Shown here: piece by piece, positions 16,053 to 25,266 of the stretch
How positions within the stretch are numbered: the first letter of the stretch is position 1
How the letters are laid out: the number at the start of each line of letters is the position of its first letter
From: a bacterium
Lineage (GTDB): Bacteria; Actinomycetota; Acidimicrobiia; Spongiisociales; JAENVV01
Length of the DNA stretch: 64,000 bases
Direction: 5' to 3'
NCBI GenBank assembly: GCA_024641305.1
Contig: JAHEDI010000011.1
Location: 1 to 64,000 of the forward strand
Translations under genes and position numbers: made by a program
Notes under the pieces: generated by a model
Seen by the model: the letters and a program-made list of their open reading frames with translations, nothing else
Told to the model about the DNA's origin: nothing
Databases searched by the model: none

Positions 16053-18641
16053 CTATTCGCCATCTCGCCGCTTCAAAACGTTGACGGCAACAAAGCTCAT
16101 CATCGCCAAGCCCAGGCAGGCCAGCCATTGAGGTACCGACAGCGGAACCGTGGAGAAAATGGTATTTCCAATCGAACTCACAACCACGCCGATGTGCAGC
16201 AATACCGACCCGGTCACCCCGAGCAGCAACATCCGGTTGTGAGGCGCCCGGTACGTCCAGACCGACAGCTGGCCTGACCGGATGTTGTAGACATGGGCCA
16301 ATTGTGCGAAGACCAGGGTGGTCAACGCCATCGTTCTGGTCGCCCCCCATTCGAGCTCGAAAACCCACTGTCCCAGTCCATAGGCTCCGAGCACACCAAG
16401 GGCGAGCAGCGACGCCTGCCAGAACATCGTCACCTGGGCGCTTCTGGTGAGGATCCCGCCCCGTTCGGGAGGACCCGCCATCACGTCATCGCCTGGCCGA
16501 TCCATGCCAAGGCCGATGGCTGGGAGACCATCGGTGATCAGGTTGACGTACAGCAGCTGGGTGGCGAGCAGCGGCTCACCAAGTCCGCCAAGCAGCAAGA
16601 ACCCGACCACCATAATGAGTACCTCTGAGATGTTGGCCGACAAAAGAAAGTAAACAACCTTACGGATGTTCCGGTAGATCGTCCGACCCTGCTCGATCGC
16701 CGCCACGATGGTGGCGAAGTTATCGTCGGCCAGAACGATCGTGGAGGCTTCCCGAGCAACGTCGGTGCCGCTACCCATTGCGACGCCAACGTCAGCAGAC
16801 CTGAGCGCCGGAGCATCATTGACCCCATCACCTGTCATTGCTACGACGGCACCTGTCTCCTTCCAAGCTCTGACAATCGCCACCTTGTCACCGGGTTCAA
16901 CCCGGGCGAAGACTCCGATGTTCGTGATCTCACTCGAAGACATCAGACGCATCTCGGCGGCCTCGACCACTGGTCTACCGTCGATCAAGTCCAGTTCATC
17001 GGCGATCGCTCTGGCGGTGGAACCATGATCGCCGGTCACCATCACCACCTCAACACCGGCCGAGCGCGCTCTCGCAACCGCCGCTGGAGCCTCCGGTCGC
17101 ACTCCGTCGGCAATCCCGACCACGGCCAGCAGTATGAAGTCTTTTTCCGAGTCTTCCAACGAGATTTCGTCCACGACCCGATAGCCAAACGCCAAGGTCC
17201 GAAGGCCCTGAGCGGCCATCGACTCTGCGACATCCAGGGCGCTGGCCCGACGACCGTCATCAAGGTCACGAACCCCGTCCACCGATTCATATCGCGTCGA
17301 CCGATCGATAACTTTCTCGGGGGCTCCTTTGAATGCCATGAGGTATCCATCGTCCGTGCGATGAATCGTTGTCATTCGTTTGCGGCCGGAGTCGAACGGG
17401 ATCTCGTCGACGCGGCCGAATCGATCCCGCAGTCGACCAACATCGGTGAGGACCGGGTCGATGGCTTCGATGATGGCCACCTCGGTGGGATCTCCGACGA
17501 AGCCACCGTCGCCAAGACGGGCGTCGTTGCAGAGGCCAGCGATCTGCCCGAAACGCTGAATTCGCGGGTCGCCCCCGGGCAGAGAACCGATCTCGGTGTC
17601 GAGGTCGGCGAACGAGAGTCGTTTCACCCGCATTCGATTCTCGGTGAGCGTTCCTGTCTTGTCGGTCAAGATGACCGTTGTTGCCCCGAGCGACTCGACG
17701 GCCTTGAGCCGTCGCACGATCGCATTGCGAGCAGCCATGGCTTGGACACCGCGGGCGAGTATCACCGTCACGACCGCGGCCAGACCCTCCGGGATGGCAG
17801 CGACGGCCAACGCCACGGCCGATAGGAACATGGTTTCAGCTGGATAGCCCCGGAGCACTCCAAGCCCGAAAACGCCAATCGCAATGAGTATGGTCAGAAG
17901 GCCGATCTTGCGACCAGTTGCATCGAGTTCGATTGACAGAGGTGTCGGTGGTTCCTCGGTTTGGAGCATATCGGCGATCTTGCCGAGTTCCGTTGCCCGG
18001 CCCACGGCCGTGACGATGGCCGTGGCCCGACCAACGGTGACCGTCGTCGCCCCGTACAGCATCGACGTGCGATCGGCCAATGGGCTGGCCTCCAGTACGG
18101 GCTCTTCCTGTTTTGCTACTGCCTGTGACTCCCCGGTCAAGGCCGATTCATCCACCCGTAATCGGCTGGCCTTCACCACCCGACAGTCGGCCGGGATGGC
18201 AGCCCCCGTCTCAACCTCGACAATATCGCCAACCACGACTTCCTTGGCTGGAACGACCCGCGAGTTGCCCTCGCGAACCACGATTGCTTCCGGAGCGGCC
18301 ATCGAGGCCAGCGCATCAAGTGCAGACTCGGCACGTAACTCCTGTACGAACCCAATCGTGGCGTTCAGAACCACGATCGCCAAGATCACGCTGGCATCAA
18401 TCCACTCGTCAACCACGAAGCCCGAGATGGCCGCCGCCACCAAGAGAATCAACACAAGGACGTCTCGAAATTGATCGACGAGTATCGGAATCGGACCGCG
18501 ACCGGTGTGAGTCTCAATAACATTCGAACCGTGACGAGCCCGCGAATCGATAACCTGCTGGGGGTTCAGGCCCGACCCGACTTCAGTATCAAGCTCTTCC
18601 AGAACGGCGCCCACCGTCATGGCGTGCCAGGGGTTAACCAT
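16053..18641 (-). CDS. P-type cation-transporting ATPase (P2, Ca2+-ATPase-like)
   Basis: Primary cation pump of 862 residues. In order: N-terminal cation-ATPase domain (HAMTVGAVLEEL), actuator motif TGES, membrane motif PEGL, phosphorylation site DKTGTLT (Asp near residue 325), nucleotide-binding KGAPE, hinge TGDGVNDAP and a C-terminal bundle of membrane helices. PEGL and the overall length fit P2A calcium pumps, but Na+ or Mg2+ transport is not excluded. I place the start at the second ATG (18641), which has GAGG seven bases upstream; 18653 is the alternative. It converges on the molybdenum hydroxylase gene. Confidence 0.92.
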   Translation of the reverse strand: MVNPWHAMTVGAVLEELDTEVGSGLNPQQVIDSRARHGSNVIETHTGRGPIPILVDQFRDVLVLILLVAAAISGFVVDEWIDASVILAIVVLNATIGFVQELRAESALDALASMAAPEAIVVREGNSRVVPAKEVVVGDIVEVETGAAIPADCRVVKASRLRVDESALTGESQAVAKQEEPVLEASPLADRTSMLYGATTVTVGRATAIVTAVGRATELGKIADMLQTEEPPTPLSIELDATGRKIGLLTILIAIGVFGLGVLRGYPAETMFLSAVALAVAAIPEGLAAVVTVILARGVQAMAARNAIVRRLKAVESLGATTVILTDKTGTLTENRMRVKRLSFADLDTEIGSLPGGDPRIQRFGQIAGLCNDARLGDGGFVGDPTEVAIIEAIDPVLTDVGRLRDRFGRVDEIPFDSGRKRMTTIHRTDDGYLMAFKGAPEKVIDRSTRYESVDGVRDLDDGRRASALDVAESMAAQGLRTLAFGYRVVDEISLEDSEKDFILLAVVGIADGVRPEAPAAVARARSAGVEVVMVTGDHGSTARAIADELDLIDGRPVVEAAEMRLMSSSEITNIGVFARVEPGDKVAIVRAWKETGAVVAMTGDGVNDAPALRSADVGVAMGSGTDVAREASTIVLADDNFATIVAAIEQGRTIYRNIRKVVYFLLSANISEVLIMVVGFLLLGGLGEPLLATQLLYVNLITDGLPAIGLGMDRPGDDVMAGPPERGGILTRSAQVTMFWQASLLALGVLGAYGLGQWVFELEWGATRTMALTTLVFAQLAHVYNIRSGQLSVWTYRAPHNRMLLLGVTGSVLLHIGVVVSSIGNTIFSTVPLSVPQWLACLGLAMMSFVAVNVLKRRDGE

Positions 18642-18769
18642 TGAGAGCCTCATTGTTACGGATCCCGGATCGTAACAGGCGACATGAGCCCGAAAGACTG
18701 TTCAGACTCCACCGGCGGACATTTCAACGAGGATCCAACCCGCCAATACCCTGATTGAAGAATCACTAC

Positions 18770-18817
18770 TTGACAGACTGACTGCGTAATGACATCATTG
18801 TGACACCATAAGTGACA
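18770..18817 (+). promoter_or_regulatory. TTGACA box and array of four TGACA repeats upstream of MFS gene
   Basis: TTGACA at 18770-18775 could be a -35 hexamer. TGACA recurs at 18771, 18790, 18801 and 18813, and AATGA / TCATT form a short dyad around 18788-18799. This looks like a regulator-binding region ahead of the exporter gene. No good -10 box is visible at 17 bases. Confidence 0.4.
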
Positions 18818-18833
18818 ACGATAAGGCAGCAGA

Positions 18834-20117
18834 TTGAAAACGTTCATCACGGTATGGTCCGGACAGGTCGTTTCACAGGTCGGATCCTCTATGACCGGCT
18901 TCGGACTCTCGATTTTCGTATACCAGATCTCGGGATCGGTTACCCAGCTCGCAATGGTTCTGCTGGCGGCCAACCTGCCGGCGATCGTCCTCGCTCCGGT
19001 GGCCGGCGTGTGGGTCGACCGCTACGACCGCCGGATCGTCATGATGGTTTCCGATACCGCGGCCGGACTAGGCGCCGTGGCTCTCTTGTTCATCGCGTGG
19101 ACGGGCGAGTTGACCTTCTGGCCAATGATCATCGTGGCTGCCTTTGGATCGGCCGGGGCGGCATTCCAAGAACCGGCCTACCGAGCCTCGATCGTCACCC
19201 TGGTCCCGAAAGAGAAACTGGGCCGAGCCAACGGCATGATTGAGATGGGACCTGCCCTGGGCACGCTCATCGCTCCGGCTATCGCCGGTGCCATCATCCT
19301 GACCTACGGGATCAAGATCATTCTCGCCATCGATGTCGTTACCTTCTTGATCGCCGTCGGCATGCTGGCCGCCGTGAAATTCCCAAGACTGATGTCAATG
19401 AACGAATCACCAGCGCCAATGCGGTCTCAAATAACCGCGGGGCTCAACTACCTTCGAGAACGGCGGGGACTTCTCGGCCTTCTCACCATGGCCGCCGGCC
19501 TGAACTTCTTCCTCGTGTTCGCCAACGTGTTGTGGTTGCCGGTGTTCCTTGGCTTCGCCAACGAAGCACAGATCGGATTCATCATGACGGGCGTCGGAGT
19601 GGCCATGGTCGCCGGCTCCGTTGTGATGAGTGCCTGGGGTGGTCCAAAACGCCTCGTTGGCACCATGATCGCCATGATGGCGGTCGGTGGGGTCTTGCTC
19701 GGGTTATCGGGCGTTCGACCTTCTATCTGGTGGGCAGGAGGAGCTGTGTTCGCCTTCATGTTCATGATCCCCCTTGTCAATGGAATCTCTCAAACCTTGT
19801 GGCAGCGTAAGGTCGACGCCGAGATTCAAGGACGGGTATTCTCAACCCGAAGAATGATCGCCTCTATCGCATCGCCTTTGGCCTTCATCCTCGCTGGGCC
19901 CCTCGCCGACGGCGTCTTCGAACCGCTCCTAGTCAACGATGGTCCCTTGGCGTCGACCGTTGGTCGGGTAATCGGTGTCGGAGTGGGCAGAGGCAGTGCC
20001 CTCCTCCTCATCCTCGCCGGTCTGGGGGTCACGGTGACAGCACTCATCGCCTGGTCCGTTCCCGCGGTCCGCAATATCGAAGTTGACATCCCTAATGCCC
20101 TGGTCGAAGTCGCCTGA
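18834..20117 (+). CDS. MFS exporter (EntS/macrolide-efflux-like)
   Basis: Twelve-helix major facilitator of 427 residues. The loop after helix 2 reads WVDRYDRRIVM, equivalent to the MFS GxxxDRxGRR motif A, and the second half has the QGRVFSTRRMI segment typical of the EntS-like MFS_3 group. Members export siderophores or drugs; the substrate here is unknown. It starts with TTG (TTGAAAACG); AAGG about ten bases upstream is a weak ribosome site. The upstream region holds four TGACA repeats, suggesting regulated expression. The P-type ATPase gene is divergent. Confidence 0.85.
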   Translation: MKTFITVWSGQVVSQVGSSMTGFGLSIFVYQISGSVTQLAMVLLAANLPAIVLAPVAGVWVDRYDRRIVMMVSDTAAGLGAVALLFIAWTGELTFWPMIIVAAFGSAGAAFQEPAYRASIVTLVPKEKLGRANGMIEMGPALGTLIAPAIAGAIILTYGIKIILAIDVVTFLIAVGMLAAVKFPRLMSMNESPAPMRSQITAGLNYLRERRGLLGLLTMAAGLNFFLVFANVLWLPVFLGFANEAQIGFIMTGVGVAMVAGSVVMSAWGGPKRLVGTMIAMMAVGGVLLGLSGVRPSIWWAGGAVFAFMFMIPLVNGISQTLWQRKVDAEIQGRVFSTRRMIASIASPLAFILAGPLADGVFEPLLVNDGPLASTVGRVIGVGVGRGSALLLILAGLGVTVTALIAWSVPAVRNIEVDIPNALVEVA

Positions 20118-20444
20118 CGAAGTGACGCTCGGTTGGGCAAGTCGCCGCTGTAAACCGGGTAGTTGACAAATCACCCTGCCGCTACCACCCCGGGAAGAAT
20201 ATCTAACGCAACGATCGCTCGGGCTTCTGGGTCGCCTGGAATCACCGAACACACAAGGATCTCGACCTCCAGACTCCGCTCTTGTCAGAGCCTCAGCTTT
20301 CGGCAGCAGTGACCGACCGATCCGAGACAAATCACAAGTTGTCAGGGCATCCCGACCGTTCGCAAGATCGAAACGAGCATCCCCGACGCTGCCGTCGAGC
20401 CACGTAGCTTCGACCAACTTCTTGACCATGCCAAGATAAGCCGG
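20118..20444. other. Intergenic region without a supported gene
   Basis: 327 bases between the MFS and helicase genes. An open minus-strand frame crosses it but runs into both neighbours and has no recognisable protein features. I see no tRNA, strong hairpin or clear promoter. Confidence 0.4.
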
Positions 20445-22697
20445 ATGGGATTGGAAGAACTGGTAACCGGGTGGGCGAACGATCCCGACCTCGATGGCGA
20501 ACTCGCTCACCTGGAACGGATCAAAGCTCATGGGGCGATCTTTGGCGACCTCGATCCCCCGCTTCCCGCCGAACTCGCCGATCGTCTAGCAGAACTCGGC
20601 ATCGAACGGCTTTACCGCCATCAGGCCAAGGCGATCAGCGACATCCGCAAAGGTCTGAACACGGTTGTGGTCGCCGGGACGTCATCGGGCAAGACCCTTT
20701 GTTACACGATTCCCATCGCCGAACGGATTCTCAAGCAGCCAAAATCCACTGCGTTGCTGTTGTATCCGACCAAAGCACTCGCCCAGGACCAGCTGCGGTC
20801 GTTTGGGAACCTGGCAATAGATGATCTGGTGGCAGCGACCTATGACGGGGACACCGAGATCGACCAACGCCAGTGGGTTCGCAAGAACGCCAACGTCATC
20901 CTGACCAACCCGGACATGCTGCATCTGGGGATCCTGCCCAACCATGCCAAATGGTCGGACTTCTTCGTCCGCCTCAAGTACGTCGTCGTCGACGAGATGC
21001 ACATGTTCCGAGGGATATTCGGATCCCACGTTGCGCTCATCCTGCGGCGCCTTCGCCGCTTGTCCGCCCACTACGGAGCAAACCCGATCGTCATCTTCAC
21101 GTCGGCAACCATCGGAAACCCGGTCGATCTGGCGACAAAACTTTCTGGCCTCGAAGTCAGCTTGCGCGATCAGGATGATTCCCCTTCGGGTGAAAAGCTG
21201 ATCGCCCTTTGGAATCCGCCGATCGAAGACGAGGAGCAGGGCCGCAGACGGTCGGCCATGGCGGAGACGTCGGACCTTTTTGTCGATCTCGTACGTCACG
21301 ACCACCACACCATCGTGTTTTCTCGATCTCGGAAAGCCACCGAACTCATCTACGTCTGGAGTCGCGACCGACTCGATCCGGCTCGTAAGGATCGTATCGC
21401 CCCATACCGGGCGGGGTACACCGCCGAATCCCGCCGCGATACGGAGGCGGCCTTGTTCTCTGGTGACCTGCTCGGCATCACAGCAACTAACGCCTTGGAA
21501 CTCGGTATCGATGTCGGGTCCCTTGACGCGGCCATCATCAACACGTTCCCCGGGACGATTTCGTCGTTTCGCCAACAAGCGGGCCGGGCGGGTCGAACCC
21601 AGCGGGCATCGGTTGCCGTGCTGGTGGGCGGGGAAGACGCCCTGGATCAATACTTCATGAACCATCCCCGGGAGTTGTTCGATCGGACGCCCGAATCGGT
21701 GGTCGTTAATCCTTCCAACCCTTTGGTGTTGCAGGCGCATGTGGCTTGCGCCGCCCACGAACTTCCGCTGAAACCGTCCGACGCGGAGCTCCTCGGTGAC
21801 GACACCGAAGAAGCCGCCACAGCCTTGGTGGCAGAAGGACACCTCGAACTGCGCCGGGGCCGCCTCATGTGGGCTCACCAGCAGCCGCCCGCACCGCGCA
21901 TTTCGATACGATCGTCTGGAGGTCCGACCTACACGATCACGTCCGACGAAGGATTGCTGGGGACGATGGAGGAGACCAGGGCATTCACCGACGCTCACCC
22001 AGACGCCGTCTACCTGCACCAGGGCGACACGTACGTCGTCGAGGAACTTGACCTTCGTCGCCATGAGATCCGGGTCAGGTCAGGCAAAGTCAACTACTAC
22101 ACGCAGGCCAAGTCGGAGAAGCTCCTCGAAGTACTGCAAACATTCGAATCGAGGCCGCTTGGACAAATGACCCAGCACTTCGGCACGATCCGGGTCGAAA
22201 GCCAGGTCGTTGGCTATCAGAAGAAGAAGATCGGAAGTGGGGAAACGATTTCGCATGAGTGGCTGGACTTACCGGCCTCGGTCTTCGAGACGCAAGGCGT
22301 GTGGTTGGAGATCCCCGAGTCGCTGGTGGGAGACATGTCGACCGATCGCCTGCTCGGGACTCTCCATGCCGCCGAACACGCCGGGATAGCCATGCTGCCG
22401 CTGTTCGCCGTGTGTGACCGCTGGGATATCGGGGGTCTGTCCACCAACTGGCACCCTGACCTGGGTGGCCCGGCCATCTTTATCTATGAGGCCTACCCAG
22501 GCGGTGCCGGTATCTCGCCAGTAGCGTTCGAAATCGGGGCCGACCACTGGGCGGCCACCCGCGAAGCGATCAGGTCTTGCCCGTGCAAGGCCGGCTGTCC
22601 CAGCTGTGTCGTATCGCCCAAGTGTGGCAATTTCAATGAACCGTTGGACAAGCAAGGCGCCGTCGACTTCCTGACCAGTGCGCTGGGATCCGGGTAG
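20445..22697 (+). CDS. DEAD/DEAH-box helicase with DUF1998 zinc domain (MrfA/YprA-like)
   Basis: Superfamily 2 DNA helicase of 750 residues. Motif I GTSSGKT lies near residue 78, motif II DEMH near 182, motif III SAT about 40 later, and motif VI QQAGRAGR in the second RecA domain. The C-terminal DUF1998 region ends with a four-cysteine cluster (CPCKAGCPSC, about 708-717, and a further C). Bacillus MrfA of this type acts in repair of mitomycin damage, so a repair role is likely. A homologous helicase (Rv3649) lies in the topA-tad neighbourhood in M. tuberculosis. The 3' end faces an SGNH hydrolase gene, with repeat copy B between them. Confidence 0.9.
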   Translation: MGLEELVTGWANDPDLDGELAHLERIKAHGAIFGDLDPPLPAELADRLAELGIERLYRHQAKAISDIRKGLNTVVVAGTSSGKTLCYTIPIAERILKQPKSTALLLYPTKALAQDQLRSFGNLAIDDLVAATYDGDTEIDQRQWVRKNANVILTNPDMLHLGILPNHAKWSDFFVRLKYVVVDEMHMFRGIFGSHVALILRRLRRLSAHYGANPIVIFTSATIGNPVDLATKLSGLEVSLRDQDDSPSGEKLIALWNPPIEDEEQGRRRSAMAETSDLFVDLVRHDHHTIVFSRSRKATELIYVWSRDRLDPARKDRIAPYRAGYTAESRRDTEAALFSGDLLGITATNALELGIDVGSLDAAIINTFPGTISSFRQQAGRAGRTQRASVAVLVGGEDALDQYFMNHPRELFDRTPESVVVNPSNPLVLQAHVACAAHELPLKPSDAELLGDDTEEAATALVAEGHLELRRGRLMWAHQQPPAPRISIRSSGGPTYTITSDEGLLGTMEETRAFTDAHPDAVYLHQGDTYVVEELDLRRHEIRVRSGKVNYYTQAKSEKLLEVLQTFESRPLGQMTQHFGTIRVESQVVGYQKKKIGSGETISHEWLDLPASVFETQGVWLEIPESLVGDMSTDRLLGTLHAAEHAGIAMLPLFAVCDRWDIGGLSTNWHPDLGGPAIFIYEAYPGGAGISPVAFEIGADHWAATREAIRSCPCKAGCPSCVVSPKCGNFNEPLDKQGAVDFLTSALGSG

Positions 22698-22725
22698 CCG
22701 GCGCCCTCACCGCCCTAGAGACAAT

Positions 22726-22770
22726 CGAGTGTGCTTACGAATCTCGATATCAAGTCTGGATGCACCCTCG
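22726..22770. repeat. 45-bp palindromic repeat, copy B
   Basis: Reads CGAGTGTGCTTACGAAT (22726-22742), 12 variable bases, then TCTGGATGCACCCTCG (22755-22770). The outer arms match copy A (12467-12511, opposite strand) with one mismatch; the middle differs. It fills the gap between the convergent helicase and SGNH genes. Confidence 0.8.
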
Positions 22771-22771
22771 G

Positions 22772-23503
22772 TCAGAGTCGGGTGATGGCTTCCTCGAGAT
22801 GTGGGAGCAATGTCTCAGCCCAGATCTGATGACCCGTGGCGTTGACATGGAACAAGTCTGGAGAGAACGTGTTCGATGTCTGTTTGAAGCGGGGCGCCCC
22901 AACCTCACGAATGGGAACCTTGATAATCCGATCCGAGGTTTCCGCTACTCGCTTATGGACACCATCCATAAGCGTTCCCCGGTATCGAGCGATGACGTTC
23001 AGGGGCCAGGGAAGTCGAGGAATATCGGCCAGGTCTCCCACACCGGCCAGGATCACCACTTCGGCATTGTCGAGCAGTCGCTCGACTGCTTGTGATAGCC
23101 ACCGTTCGGTTTGGCGAACGCTCGTGCCGTGCAGAGCATCGTTGCTTCCGACTGCCACGATCGCAATGTCGACCTTGCCGACGAGCGGTACCTGTGAAAG
23201 TGCCACATCCTTGGCCTGACTGCCACCGACGCCAAACGATTGAACCTCGATGTGATATCGATGGCTCAGCATCGCGGCGGCCTGCCGAATCCAGATGTCC
23301 TGACTGTCATCCAATCCGGGGCCTGTCAAGGTTGAATCCCCGAGGGTGGCGATCTTGAGCGCAGGCAAATTGGGATCGCCGACCGAAGCGGATGCATCGA
23401 AACCCTCGAACGACGGCAGCGGGCGCTTCACGACATAGGCCAACTGACCGGCGAGCAGCGCAAAAGACCCCAGAGCAAGTCGTGCAGCGAGTTTGCGTAC
23501 CAC
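22772..23503 (-). CDS. SGNH/GDSL-type hydrolase with N-terminal membrane anchor
   Basis: Serine esterase/lipase-like fold. The four SGNH blocks are present: block I ATLGDST with the nucleophile serine, block II with GVGGSQ, block III VGSND and block V DLFH with the catalytic Asp and His. A hydrophobic segment at residues 5-24 looks like a signal anchor, so the catalytic domain is outside. Substrate unknown; relatives deacetylate polysaccharides or cleave acyl groups. The start is GTG at 23503 with GGAG about 12 bases upstream. Its stop lies one base from repeat copy B. Confidence 0.82.
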   Translation of the reverse strand: MVRKLAARLALGSFALLAGQLAYVVKRPLPSFEGFDASASVGDPNLPALKIATLGDSTLTGPGLDDSQDIWIRQAAAMLSHRYHIEVQSFGVGGSQAKDVALSQVPLVGKVDIAIVAVGSNDALHGTSVRQTERWLSQAVERLLDNAEVVILAGVGDLADIPRLPWPLNVIARYRGTLMDGVHKRVAETSDRIIKVPIREVGAPRFKQTSNTFSPDLFHVNATGHQIWAETLLPHLEEAITRL

Positions 23504-23627
23504 GACGCCAAGTTACTCCACCTGCATCGATTGATCAGCCAATGCAAGCAGGTTTCAAGCTTCCTCCAAGCCCGACCCCGTACGTTCCCATTACAAACAG
23601 AAGTGCTGGAAGCGAGGAGAGGACGTC

Positions 23628-23825
23628 ATGCAGTCGGATTACCGGTTGATGATGGCAATTCGGTCCGCCGATCTGGATCTCGGCCAAAAGCCACAGCTGG
23701 CAAGACATCAATCATGGACCCAGTGCTACGCCGCAATGGGGCATGAGAGGCGACGATACGCTTGGTATGTGGCTTCAGCGAGCATGATCGCGGCAATGGT
23801 GAGCGGCCTGGCCATCTCGTCGTGA
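23628..23825 (+). CDS. Small membrane protein, 65 residues
   Basis: A strong ribosome site AGGAGAGG (23615-23622) stands five bases before the ATG, which makes this short ORF credible. The N-terminal two thirds are soluble and basic (begins MQSDYRLMMAIRSADL) and a C-terminal segment YAWYVASASMIAAMV can span the membrane. No family recognised. It is alone on its strand between the SGNH hydrolase and the CDF-like transporter, about 100 bases before the latter. Confidence 0.5.
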   Translation: MQSDYRLMMAIRSADLDLGQKPQLARHQSWTQCYAAMGHERRRYAWYVASASMIAAMVSGLAISS

Positions 23826-23924
23826 CCCGGCAGAAATGTCTGAAACACTTCGGATCGGGCGATTGCCGAATCATTCGAGCGATTCCGACTTGGGAGGCCC
23901 TTCAGGTAATGGCATCATCCCCGG

Positions 23925-24542
23925 GTGAACGAGATCACCCCTCATCGAGCCGCCCTTCAACGGCGGGCGCTTCGACTTGAATATTTGACCATCGCCTGGA
24001 ACGTCGGCGAAGCGGTACTAACGATCACCCTCGGGACAATTGCCGGATCACTGGCCCTGATCGGTTTTGGCACTGTGTCGATTGTGGAGGTATTCGCCTC
24101 GTCAGTGGTCGTTTGGCATCTACTACCTGGCCACGCCCAAGATCACAAAGGCCGCACCCGCCTGGCATTGCGCTTGACGGCGATGGCCTTCTTGCTCCTC
24201 GCCGTAGGCCTCATGGTCGCTGCAGTCAGCGATCTCACCAGCGGACGCCAGGCTGGCGAATCACCTTGGGGAATCGCCTACCTGGCCGTAACCGCATTCG
24301 TGATGTTCGGTTTGGCATGGCTGAAACGACGGACCGCATTCGGCCTGGACTCGGCACCGCTGCGCTCAGAGGCAACCCTGACGTTTCTCGATGGAGTCCT
24401 ATCGACCGCCACGCTGATCGGCCTGGCCCTCAACGCCTATGTCGGCTGGTGGTGGGCCGATCCGACGGCGGCCATACTCGTGGCGCTGGCGGCCTTCAAC
24501 GAGGCCAGAGAAAACTGGAATGAGGCCAATGAACTCGGCTGA
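23925..24542 (+). CDS. CDF-like cation transporter (membrane domain only)
   Basis: A 205-residue protein with about six hydrophobic helices, resembling the membrane half of cation diffusion facilitators and ending with the family-typical GWWWADPTAAILVAL. The cytoplasmic C-terminal domain is absent, as in the short 'cation transporter' subgroup. In that subgroup the second helix usually has a G-x-D-S-x-[IV]-E pattern; here the segment reads GFGTVSIVEV, with valine at the Asp position, so metal binding may be altered. It starts with GTG at 23925. Confidence 0.7.
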   Translation: MNEITPHRAALQRRALRLEYLTIAWNVGEAVLTITLGTIAGSLALIGFGTVSIVEVFASSVVVWHLLPGHAQDHKGRTRLALRLTAMAFLLLAVGLMVAAVSDLTSGRQAGESPWGIAYLAVTAFVMFGLAWLKRRTAFGLDSAPLRSEATLTFLDGVLSTATLIGLALNAYVGWWWADPTAAILVALAAFNEARENWNEANELG

Positions 24543-24550
24543 GACCCCGG

Positions 24551-24925
24551 CTAGCGGAGGAGCGCCACCGGTTCGAACTCAGCCGTGGCCGAACGGGCGA
24601 TTACGACGGCGCCGAGTAACCAGACATCAATGGGGACTCGAACCGTGACCGTAACGCGCCGGATCTGCCAGGTTCGGTCAACCTGACATGTACAGGTCAC
24701 CAGTTCGGCACCGTTGGCCGACGCATATTGCCTCGCCAAAGTCAACGGTGAACCTCCCATGAAGGTCTCAGGGGCGGCGGCCAAAGCAGCGGCATCAGCG
24801 GCGGTCTGCGCACGAACCGCCGCCAGCTGACCCCCGCCAAGCACCGCGATGCCTGCTCCTGCCAGCAGCAGAGCTGCGAGAAGGGCGAGGATCAGGACCG
24901 TGGCACTCCCCCGGTCCTCAGTCAC
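24551..24925 (-). CDS. TadE-like protein of the Rv3654c family
   Basis: Last gene of the tad-like operon, 124 residues. An N-terminal RGSATVLILALLAALLLAG helix resembles the prepilin-like membrane segment of TadE/F pseudopilins; the remainder is extracytoplasmic, with a CTC pair near residue 78. Members of this actinobacterial family always sit after TadE and are thought to be minor pilus components, though in M. tuberculosis Rv3654c has been reported as a host-interacting secreted protein. Its GTG start overlaps the TadE stop (GTGA). Confidence 0.8.
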   Translation of the reverse strand: MTEDRGSATVLILALLAALLLAGAGIAVLGGGQLAAVRAQTAADAAALAAAPETFMGGSPLTLARQYASANGAELVTCTCQVDRTWQIRRVTVTVRVPIDVWLLGAVVIARSATAEFEPVALLR

Positions 24926-25266
24926 GACTCGACGCGCATGGCGGCATCGGCCTGCAATGTGATCGGTAGGCCGAACACGCGGACCGGTAAGCGGATAACG
25001 ACCGTCGCCGATTCACCGACCACGAACGGCCGATCAACGGTGATCGAGGCGTCGGACGCCAATTCACCAAGGGCACCTCGGGTGGCGGACACTGCCTCAG
25101 CGGGGTCAGCGGCGATAGCCGCCACCCGGACCCCCTCCCGAGCTGCCTGGGCAATTTCGAGTTGGGTCCGGGCGACGACCACCACCTCGGTCACGGCGAG
25201 CACCACCAGCACAACGGCCGGAATGACGAGTGCGAACTCGACGGCTGCCGAACCGCGCTCACTCAT
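24922..25266 (-). CDS. tadE: TadE family pseudopilin
   Basis: 114 residues. The start RGSAAVEFALVIPAVVLVVLA is the TadE hallmark: a short charged tip with the conserved E followed by a hydrophobic helix, then an outer domain. Longer readings from 25470 include unrelated Arg-rich sequence that overlaps the pilin gene, so the ATG at 25266 is chosen; it overlaps the pilin stop (ATGA). TadE acts as a minor pseudopilin in Tad pilus assembly. Confidence 0.85.
   Translation of the reverse strand: MSERGSAAVEFALVIPAVVLVVLAVTEVVVVARTQLEIAQAAREGVRVAAIAADPAEAVSATRGALGELASDASITVDRPFVVGESATVVIRLPVRVFGLPITLQADAAMRVES

Noticed and set aside
19929..20531. 200-codon minus-strand frame between the MFS and helicase genes
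   Set aside because: It overlaps the coding ends of both neighbours and shows no protein features.
20682..22064. 460-codon frame antisense to the helicase
   Set aside because: Shadow of the conserved helicase; composition is not protein-like.
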